From contig CALDHQ010000683.1 of NCBI GenBank assembly GCA_937894055.1, positions 1-7,425 on the forward strand: a stretch of 7,425 bases of DNA, given 5' to 3'. The notes under the pieces were generated by a model that was not told the origin of the DNA, ran no database searches, and worked only from the letters and a program-made list of their open reading frames with translations. Origin of the DNA: an uncultured Polymorphobacter sp. (GTDB lineage: Bacteria; Pseudomonadota; Alphaproteobacteria; Sphingomonadales; Sphingomonadaceae). Each line of letters starts with the position of its first letter. The stretch's first letter is position 1. Shown piece after piece: positions 1 to 4,370 of this stretch. The translations under genes were made by a program, and so were the position numbers.

Positions 1-969
1 CTTTCCGTGCGCATCGAACGTTTTCCGGTGCGCGGCGCCTTCACCATTTCGCGCGGCGCCAAGACGCATGTCGATGTCGTGGTGGCGGAAATTGTTGATG
101 GCCGTTTGCGCGGGCGCGGCGAGGCGACGGCGATCTATTACCGTGGCGAGACTGCCGAGAGCGTGGCGGCGGCGGTCGCGGCGCAGGTCGATGTGGTGGC
201 CGCCGGCGCGTCGCGGGCCGACTTGTTGACGCTGATGCCGCCGGGGGCGGCGCGCAACGCGGTCGATGCGGCGCTGTGGGACCTGGAGGCGAAGGCGTCG
301 GGGGTGCCGGTGTGGCAGACGCTGCGCTTGCCGCAGCCGCGGCCGCTGCTCACCGCTTACACCATCAGCCTTGGCGAGCCCGGCGTCATGGAGGCGGCGG
401 CGCGCGCGGCGGGCGGTTATGAATTGCTCAAACTGAAACTGTCGGGGGAGGGCGATGTCGAGCGCGTCGCTGCCGTCCGGCGCGGCGCGCCGCATGCGCG
501 GCTGGTCGTCGATGCCAATGAAGCCTGGGGCGACCAGGATATCGAGGCGCTGTCGCACGCGATGGCGGGATTGCGCGTCGAACTCGTCGAGCAGCCGGTG
601 CCGCATGGACAGGATGCATTGCTCGACGGGGTGAAGTCGGCGGTGCCGCTGTGCGCCGACGAAAGCGTCCATGACCGCGCCAGCCTCGACGTCGTCATCG
701 GCCGCTACCGCTTCATCAATATCAAGCTCGACAAGGCCGGCGGGCTGACCGAGGGGCATGCGCTGGCGCACGCCGCGACGCTGCGCGGGATTGGCATCAT
801 GACGGGGTGCATGCTGTCGACATCGCTCGGCGTCGCGCCGGCATTCTATGTCGGGATGCAGAGCCAGTTCGTCGATCTCGACGGGCCGCTGCTGATCGAG
901 GACCGGCCGGCGGGCATCGCGTTTTCGGGCGGCGAAATGTCGCCGCCCGAACGCGCATTATGGGGTTAG
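1..969 (+). CDS. dgcA: Enolase-superfamily racemase/epimerase (DgcA-like; N-acetyl-Glu racemase or L-Ala-D/L-Glu epimerase), 5' end probably outside window
   Basis: This is an enolase-superfamily protein of the muconate-lactonising subgroup, which inverts an alpha carbon through a metal-stabilised enolate. Numbered from the GTG at base 7 (320 residues), the catalytic set is complete: the KxK pair K142/K144, metal ligands D169 (VVDAN), E195 (VEQP) and D218 (CADES), and the opposite-face base K240 in NIKLDKAGG. A DLD motif (290-292) matches the Asp-x-Asp pair that in L-Ala-D/L-Glu epimerases holds the amino end of the dipeptide. Alphaproteobacterial relatives are often named DgcA, the N-acetyl-D-glutamate racemase of D-glutamate catabolism. 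Sequence alone does not decide between the two substrates. The frame stays open to base 1 and only six bases precede the GTG, so no ribosome binding site can be judged and the true start may lie upstream; the capping N-terminus otherwise looks complete. It converges on the exported-protein gene. The superfamily call is secure, the substrate is not. Confidence 0.87.
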   Translation, partial: LSVRIERFPVRGAFTISRGAKTHVDVVVAEIVDGRLRGRGEATAIYYRGETAESVAAAVAAQVDVVAAGASRADLLTLMPPGAARNAVDAALWDLEAKASGVPVWQTLRLPQPRPLLTAYTISLGEPGVMEAAARAAGGYELLKLKLSGEGDVERVAAVRRGAPHARLVVDANEAWGDQDIEALSHAMAGLRVELVEQPVPHGQDALLDGVKSAVPLCADESVHDRASLDVVIGRYRFINIKLDKAGGLTEGHALAHAATLRGIGIMTGCMLSTSLGVAPAFYVGMQSQFVDLDGPLLIEDRPAGIAFSGGEMSPPERALWG

Positions 970-972
970 ATC

Positions 973-990
973 CCCGCCCGCCGGGGCGGG
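973..990. terminator. GC-rich hairpin between convergent genes, possible bidirectional terminator
   Basis: A perfect 7-bp stem (CCCGCCC at 973-979 with GGGCGGG at 984-990) closes on a 4-base loop. It sits in the 36-bp gap between the stop of the DgcA-like gene (967-969) and the stop of the leftward exported-protein gene (1006-1008). The placement fits a shared transcript end. Neither side has a run of T, so it is not a canonical intrinsic terminator. It is unrelated in sequence to the repeat family elsewhere in the window. Confidence 0.4.
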
Positions 991-1005
991 CGAGGGCCAG
1001 AGCTC

Positions 1006-1539
1006 TTACTGCGTGACTTGCGACTGGAGCTGCAGGATCGGCAGCTGTGTCGCCAGCTTGAGGTCGACGACCATCTGCAGGCGGCGTTCAATCTGGAAGA
1101 AGGTAGCGACGACAATGCCGGGGACGGCGCGGTTGAAGATGGGCACATATTTGGCACGCAGCTGCGCGGCCTTGATGTCCATGTCGACCATGCGGTTGGT
1201 GTAATCGAGCGCCATCTTGTCGTCGAACTTGCCGTAGTTGTTCACATATTCGGCGATCAGCTGATATTTGGTGTCATGGATATGCGTCAGTTCGGCAATG
1301 AACTGGTCGTAGACGGGCCAGAATTTGGTGGCCTGAGCGTCGGTCAGCGTCAGCGCTTCGGCGGTGAGCTGCTTCTTCGACGAACGCAGTTCGACGCGCA
1401 AGGCTTCGAGGTCGGCGGCGGTAAGCGGCTTTGCGGCGGCTGCTGCCGCGGGGGCTGCGGCGGCAGTCTGGGCGTTGACCGGGCTGAGCGCGAGCGTGGC
1501 GGCGCCGAGCAGCGCGGCGGCAATAATCTTGATCTTCAT
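1006..1539 (-). CDS. Small exported helical protein with an LTxxQ motif, function unknown
   Basis: The product has 177 residues. Its N-terminus is a clear Sec signal peptide: a basic start (MKIK), a hydrophobic stretch at 5-19 and a likely cleavage after VNA (21-23). An alanine-rich linker follows (about 25-36), then a mostly helical charged domain (about 38-177). The segment LTLTDAQ (63-69) followed by FWPVYDQF contains the LTxxQ pattern seen in periplasmic Spy/CpxP-type proteins, so a periplasmic chaperone-like or stress-sensing role is possible. The match is a short motif only, and conserved hypothetical is the safe name. The start is the ATG at 1537-1539, because AAAGGGAAG lies 8 nt upstream and the signal peptide begins there. 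The open frame running 128 codons further upstream passes through palindromic repeats and is not believed. It is separated from the upstream thiolase by 319 bp, so it is probably transcribed alone. Confidence 0.82.
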   Translation of the reverse strand: MKIKIIAAALLGAATLALSPVNAQTAAAAPAAAAAAKPLTAADLEALRVELRSSKKQLTAEALTLTDAQATKFWPVYDQFIAELTHIHDTKYQLIAEYVNNYGKFDDKMALDYTNRMVDMDIKAAQLRAKYVPIFNRAVPGIVVATFFQIERRLQMVVDLKLATQLPILQLQSQVTQ

Positions 1540-1680
1540 CGAGGGACTTCCCTTTGGATTGGCGTGCAGCGAAGGTGCTGCGGGCCCAAGGGTGCCTAGT
1601 CTGGTCGTGTGCCGCCCCCGGACGCGGATTGCCCTAGCGGGATGCACCGATTGGCGCAAGATGTGTTGGGACGGGCTTGC

Positions 1681-1737
1681 CCCCTCCCCCTTGCGGGGAG
1701 GGCGACTCGTGGCGCTTGCCGCGAGCGGGGTGGGGGG
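1681..1737 (+). repeat. Palindromic intergenic repeat, copy A (left half of doublet A/B)
   Basis: The head hairpin pairs CCCTCCCC (1682-1689) with GGGGAGGG (1695-1702) around a 5-base loop. A second hairpin pairs CTCGTGGC (1706-1713) with GCCGCGAG (1718-1725), eight pairs including one G-T, around GCTT. A G-rich tail follows (1726-1737). Bases 1682-1709 are identical to the reverse complement of 1801-1828 in copy B (28 bp), and bases 1722-1736 match the reverse complement of 1776-1790 (15 bp). Confidence 0.85.
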
Positions 1738-1775
1738 CGGCTGGTTGCGGCGTCGAGGTGCGGTCAACGTGGACA

Positions 1776-1828
1776 CCCCCACCCCGCTCGGCGAAGGCAC
1801 CGAGTCGCCCTCCCCGCAAGGGGGAGGG
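1776..1828 (-). repeat. Palindromic intergenic repeat, copy B (inverted partner of A, downstream of thiolase)
   Basis: This is the same element as copy A in the opposite orientation, with a 38-bp spacer between the two tails. Head: CCCTCCCC (1808-1815) with GGGGAGGG (1821-1828), loop GCAAG. Second hairpin: 1787-1793 with 1798-1804, seven pairs if read on the minus strand, where the one odd position becomes a G-T wobble. On the thiolase transcript it appears head-first about 30 nt after the stop codon, so it may protect or define the 3' end. No T-run follows it. Confidence 0.85.
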
Positions 1829-1858
1829 AGAGTGACGGTCAATTGTGAAACTGGGTCG

Positions 1859-3034
1859 CTAAAGGACCTCGAAAAGTCCAGCAGCACCCATCCCGCCACC
1901 AACACACATGGTGACGACCACATACTTCACCCCACGGCGCTTGCCTTCGATCAGCGCATGGCCGGTCAGGCGCGAGCCGCTCATGCCGAACGGGTGGCCG
2001 ATCGAGATGCCGCCGCCGTTGACGTTGAGCTTGGCGTGGTCGATGCCGAGCTTGTCGGCGCAGTAGATGACCTGCACGGCGAACGCTTCGTTGAGTTCCC
2101 ACAGGCCGATGTCATCGATCTTGAGGCCGTGCTGCTTGAGTAGCTTGGGAATGGCATAGACCGGGCCGATGCCCATTTCGTCGGGTTCGAGGCCGGCGAC
2201 CGCCATGCCGCGGTAGGCGCCGAGCGGCTTCAGCCCGCGACGCGCGGCTTCGCCGGCTTCCATCAGCACGCAGGCGCTCGATGCGTCCGACAGCTGGCTG
2301 GCGTTGCCGGCCGTGATGCAGCCGCCTTCGATGACCGGCGACAGGCCCTTCAGGCCGGCCAGCGTGGTTTCGGGGCGGTTGCCTTCGTCCTTGGTCAGCG
2401 TGACGTCGTGATAGGTGACTTCCTTGGTCTCCTTGTTGGTCATCGCCATCTTGCTCGGCAGCGGCACGATTTCATCGTCGAACTTGCCGGCCTGCTGCGC
2501 GGCAGCGGTGCGCATCTGCGATTCGAAGCTGTATTCGTCCTGGCGGTCGCGGCTGACGTTGTAGCGCTTGGCGACGATTTCGGCGGTCTGCAGCATCGGC
2601 ATGTGGATGGCCGGGTGCATCGCGACCAGCTCCGGGTCGGCACCGTTGTTCATGCGGGCGTTCATGATCATCGAGATCGAATCGACGCCGCCGCCGACGC
2701 AGATCTGCATGCCGTCGACGATGATCTGCTTGGCCGCCGTGGCAATCGCCATCAGCCCCGAAGCGCACTGGCGGTCCATCGACTGGCCGGCGACCGAGAC
2801 CGGCAGGCCGGCGCGCAGCAGCGACAGGCGGGCGATGTTGCCGCCCTGGACGCCCTGCTGGAGCGCGGCACCGAAGACGACGTCATCGACTTCGGCACCT
2901 TCGATGCCGGCACGCTTGACGGCGTGCGCGATCGAGTGGCCGGCGAGCGTCGGCGACGGGGTGGCGTTGAACGCGCCGCGATGGGCCTTGCCGATCGGGG
3001 TGCGCGCGGTGGAAACGATGACGGCTTCACGCAT
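1859..3034 (-). CDS. Acetyl-CoA C-acyltransferase (degradative 3-ketoacyl-CoA thiolase)
   Basis: A thiolase of 391 residues, the usual length, that cleaves 3-ketoacyl-CoA with CoA to acetyl-CoA and a shortened acyl-CoA. All active-site parts are present: nucleophile C90 in MDRQCASG, the NEAFA block (315-319), H347 in GHPFG and the second cysteine C377 in TMCVGGGMG. The N-terminus [15 protein letters not shown] is typical. The [13 protein letters not shown] ending resembles the broad acyltransferase group rather than a dedicated PcaF, but acetoacetyl-CoA thiolase activity cannot be excluded from sequence. The ATG at 3032-3034 is supported by a perfect AAGGAG 7 nt upstream (3042-3047). It starts 25 bp after the stop of the CMD-family gene, on the same strand, so the two are very probably co-transcribed. 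A cytoplasmic role in beta-oxidation or in degradation of a cyclic or aromatic acid is likely; the specific substrate is unknown. Confidence 0.93.
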   Translation of the reverse strand: MREAVIVSTARTPIGKAHRGAFNATPSPTLAGHSIAHAVKRAGIEGAEVDDVVFGAALQQGVQGGNIARLSLLRAGLPVSVAGQSMDRQCASGLMAIATAAKQIIVDGMQICVGGGVDSISMIMNARMNNGADPELVAMHPAIHMPMLQTAEIVAKRYNVSRDRQDEYSFESQMRTAAAQQAGKFDDEIVPLPSKMAMTNKETKEVTYHDVTLTKDEGNRPETTLAGLKGLSPVIEGGCITAGNASQLSDASSACVLMEAGEAARRGLKPLGAYRGMAVAGLEPDEMGIGPVYAIPKLLKQHGLKIDDIGLWELNEAFAVQVIYCADKLGIDHAKLNVNGGGISIGHPFGMSGSRLTGHALIEGKRRGVKYVVVTMCVGGGMGAAGLFEVL

Positions 3035-3059
3035 GGGAATGCTCCTTGGAAATCTTGGT

Positions 3060-3605
3060 TCAGGCGGTCGGAATGGTCGCGGTGCCGGCTTCGTTGGGCA
3101 GCGCGAACGCGCCGCACAGCAGCGACACCGAATGATAGAAACCGACCAGCTGGACGATTTCGAAGCGCTGTGCCTCGTCGAACGATGCCGACAGCCGCGC
3201 ATATTCGGCGTCCGACAGCTTCTTGTTGGCGAGCAGCGCATCGACGGTGGCGATCAGCGTCGCCTCCGCAGTGTTCCAGCTGCCGTCATCACCGTGGCCA
3301 ACGGCGAGCGACTTGACCTGCGCGTCGGTCAGCTCGGCCTTGGCGGCGAAATGCTTGATGTGCAGGCCCCATTCGTAGCTGTTGCCGCATTTGGCGACGG
3401 TGCGGTCGATGACGATTTCCTTGTCGCGCATGCCGAGCGGGCCACGGCCGGCCATCGAGCCGCCCATGAACTTTTCGAGCGCGCGCATCGACTTGCCGAG
3501 CAAGGTGAACAGCGCCAGCGGTTCGGCGCCGGGGGCGGTGACCTTCTCCGCAACGGCGGCGAATTCGGGCGGGTAGGGCTTGGTCAGAAGTTCGATGCGT
3601 GCCAT
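3060..3605 (-). CDS. Carboxymuconolactone decarboxylase (CMD/AhpD-like) family protein
   Basis: The product has 181 residues and no signal peptide or membrane segment. The core CMD motif is visible as [15 protein letters not shown] followed by [12 protein letters not shown] (60-86). It includes E63, C73 and H82, the YEWxxH form of the family. The second cysteine of the AhpD CxxC redox pair is absent (C73-G-N-S76), so a peroxidase-reducing role is unlikely and a lactone decarboxylase or hydrolase-like activity, or an unknown one, is more plausible. A second hydrophobic helix with H158 (GFYHSVSLL, 155-163) fits the family's duplicated helical fold. The ATG at 3603-3605 has GAAGGA 7 nt upstream (3613-3618). 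It is followed after 25 bp by the thiolase and preceded, beyond a repeat doublet, by the MaoC hydratase, which suggests it serves the same catabolic route. The family is clear, the reaction is unknown. Confidence 0.87.
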   Translation of the reverse strand: MARIELLTKPYPPEFAAVAEKVTAPGAEPLALFTLLGKSMRALEKFMGGSMAGRGPLGMRDKEIVIDRTVAKCGNSYEWGLHIKHFAAKAELTDAQVKSLAVGHGDDGSWNTAEATLIATVDALLANKKLSDAEYARLSASFDEAQRFEIVQLVGFYHSVSLLCGAFALPNEAGTATIPTA

Positions 3606-3625
3606 TTTCGGGTCCTTCTTTTCTG

Positions 3626-3680
3626 CCCCTCCCGCCCAAGCGGGAGAGGTCGACTCAGCGAAGCTGAGCGGGTGAGGGGT
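3626..3680 (+). repeat. Palindromic intergenic repeat, copy C (left half of doublet C/D)
   Basis: The head pairs CTCCCGC (3629-3635) with GCGGGAG (3640-3646), loop CCAA, then a C-A mismatch and two more pairs. The second hairpin pairs CTCAGC (3654-3659) with GCTGAG (3663-3668), loop GAA; compared with CTCGCC/GGCGAG in copies D and E, two pairs differ and both remain Watson-Crick. Tail 3669-3680. It shares 17 identical bases (3640-3656) and 15 identical bases (3666-3680) with the reverse complement of copy D. It lies 20 bp upstream of the CMD-family start codon, right next to its ribosome binding site. Confidence 0.85.
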
Positions 3681-3740
3681 GATTTGCCGATGCTGGTGAG
3701 GTACGTCTCTCTTGCGGCAAGCACATGAGGCGGCGTTGCA

Positions 3741-3793
3741 ACCCCTCACCCGCTCGCCGTTGGCGAGTCGACCTCTCCCGCAAGGGGAGAGGT
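3741..3793 (-). repeat. Palindromic intergenic repeat, copy D (inverted partner of C, directly after maoC)
   Basis: The head is a perfect 9-bp stem (3771-3779 with 3785-3793) around loop GCAAG. The second hairpin is CTCGCC (3753-3758) with GGCGAG (3762-3767), loop GTT. Tail 3741-3752. On the maoC transcript it reads head-first starting 1 nt after the stop codon (stop at 3795-3797), so it probably forms the maoC 3' structure. The 60-bp spacer between C and D also contains the small palindrome CTTGC-G-GCAAG (3711-3721). No T-run follows the stem. Confidence 0.87.
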
Positions 3794-3794
3794 G

Positions 3795-4256
3795 CTAGAT
3801 GTACGCCAGCGTCAGCCATTCGGCGACCAGTGCGGGCTTGTCGCTGCCTTCGATTTCGACCGAGACTTCGGTCGTCGTCTGCACCGAGCCGTCCTTGCGG
3901 ACTTCGACATTGGCGAGCTTGAAGCGGCCGCGGACCTTGCTGCCCGACTTGACCGGCGCCATGAAGCGCACTTTGTTATGGCCGTAGTTGACACCCATCT
4001 TGGTGCCCGCGAGGCCGGGCAGCGCGCCGTAGGACATCACCGGCAGCAGCGACAGCGTCAGATAACCGTGCGCGATGGTGGTGCCGAACGGCGTCAGCTT
4101 GGCGCGCTCGGGGTCGACGTGGATGAACTGGTGGTCGCCGGTCGAATCGGCAAAGGCGTTGATCTTCGCCTGATCGACTTCGATCCAGTCGGAAACGCCG
4201 ACTTCGGTGCCGACGAGCGCCTGATATTCAGCCAGGCTGAGTGCATTGCGTGCCAT
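3795..4256 (-). CDS. MaoC-family dehydratase ((R)-specific enoyl-CoA hydratase type, hot-dog fold)
   Basis: The product has 153 residues, the normal size of a single hot-dog MaoC hydratase, which adds water to trans-2-enoyl-CoA. The hydratase-2 signature lies at 35-65: FADSTGDHQFIHVDPERA, with the expected catalytic D41 and H46, then PFGTTIAHGYLTLSLLP. The GDHQ-IH form, with Q in place of the usual N, is that of the HtdZ/Rv0130-like branch. The C-terminal strands (KVRFMAPVKSGSKVRG at 95-110) are also typical. The start ATG at 4254-4256 has GGGGAAG 5 nt upstream (4262-4268). The much longer open frame continuing upstream is antisense to putA and is rejected. It is the first gene of the leftward group, with its own predicted promoter, and is separated from the CMD and thiolase genes by the C/D repeat doublet. 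Substrate chain length cannot be read from the sequence. Confidence 0.92.
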   Translation of the reverse strand: MARNALSLAEYQALVGTEVGVSDWIEVDQAKINAFADSTGDHQFIHVDPERAKLTPFGTTIAHGYLTLSLLPVMSYGALPGLAGTKMGVNYGHNKVRFMAPVKSGSKVRGRFKLANVEVRKDGSVQTTTEVSVEIEGSDKPALVAEWLTLAYI

Positions 4257-4268
4257 ATGATCTTCCCC
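4257..4268 (-). promoter_or_regulatory. Ribosome binding site fixing the maoC start
   Basis: On the minus strand GGGGAAG (4262-4268) lies 5 nt before the ATG at 4254-4256. It decides in favour of the 153-residue MaoC reading over the far longer frame that continues upstream opposite putA. Confidence 0.6.
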
Positions 4269-4304
4269 AAAAAGACTCAGGCTCGTTGCGGCCCGAAGCG
4301 CAGC

Positions 4305-4333
4305 CTTATCGGCGCAGGTAACGTAAGCGTCAA
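4305..4333 (-). promoter_or_regulatory. Predicted sigma70-type promoter for maoC
   Basis: On the minus strand, TTGACG (4328-4333) matches the -35 consensus at five of six positions. After a 17-nt spacer, GATAAG (4305-4310) matches the -10 consensus at four of six. Transcription would start near 4298, giving a leader of about 40 nt that includes the GGGGAAG ribosome binding site. It lies within the gap to the divergent putA gene, so regulation of the two could be linked. Confidence 0.55.
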
Positions 4334-4334
4334 C

Positions 4335-4340
4335 TATGCT
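4335..4340 (+). promoter_or_regulatory. Possible -10 element for putA
   Basis: TATGCT on the plus strand matches four of six -10 positions. It lies immediately beside the maoC -35 box and 6 nt before the in-frame ATG at 4347. No good -35 is present 17 nt upstream (4312-4317 is GCGCAG), so the site would need an activator or is spurious. Confidence 0.22.
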
Positions 4341-4370
4341 GTGGACATGCGCCCGTCGTATGACAGCGCC

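Larger units (their letters stand above)
1540..1858. other. 319-bp intergenic region between thiolase stop and exported-protein start
   Basis: The region holds the ribosome binding site of the exported-protein gene (1548-1556), about 120 bp of unremarkable leader (1557-1680), and an inverted pair of palindromic repeats (1681-1737 and 1776-1828). The promoter of the exported-protein gene should lie in 1557-1680 on the minus strand, but I see no convincing -35/-10 pair. No credible small ORF with its own ribosome binding site is visible. Confidence 0.7.

Noticed and set aside
1540..1923. N-terminal extension of the exported protein by 128 codons
   Set aside because: It would place the signal peptide in mid-protein, read through both repeats A and B and overlap the end of the thiolase gene. 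The ATG at 1537-1539 has a good ribosome binding site.
1018..2143. Plus-strand open frames opposite the exported-protein gene and across the repeats (1018-1599 and 1364-2143)
   Set aside because: They are antisense to a gene with a clear signal peptide and ribosome binding site, and the second runs straight through two palindromic repeats.
2408..3728. Two long plus-strand open frames opposite the thiolase and CMD-family genes (2408-3316 and 2568-3728)
   Set aside because: They run antisense to genes with complete catalytic motifs and contain low-complexity Arg/Ala-rich translation without a domain. They cross the intergenic gap and repeat C without any conserved feature.
1681..3793. CRISPR array from the recurring palindromes
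   Set aside because: The copies are in alternating orientation, spread over kilobases with genes between them, and lack regular unique spacers; no cas gene is present.
3795..4370. putA extending upstream through the open frame from 3792
   Set aside because: The 5' part of the frame overlaps all of maoC in antisense and contains the maoC promoter. The PutA homology begins after the ATG at 4371, and 998 residues is the normal type A length.
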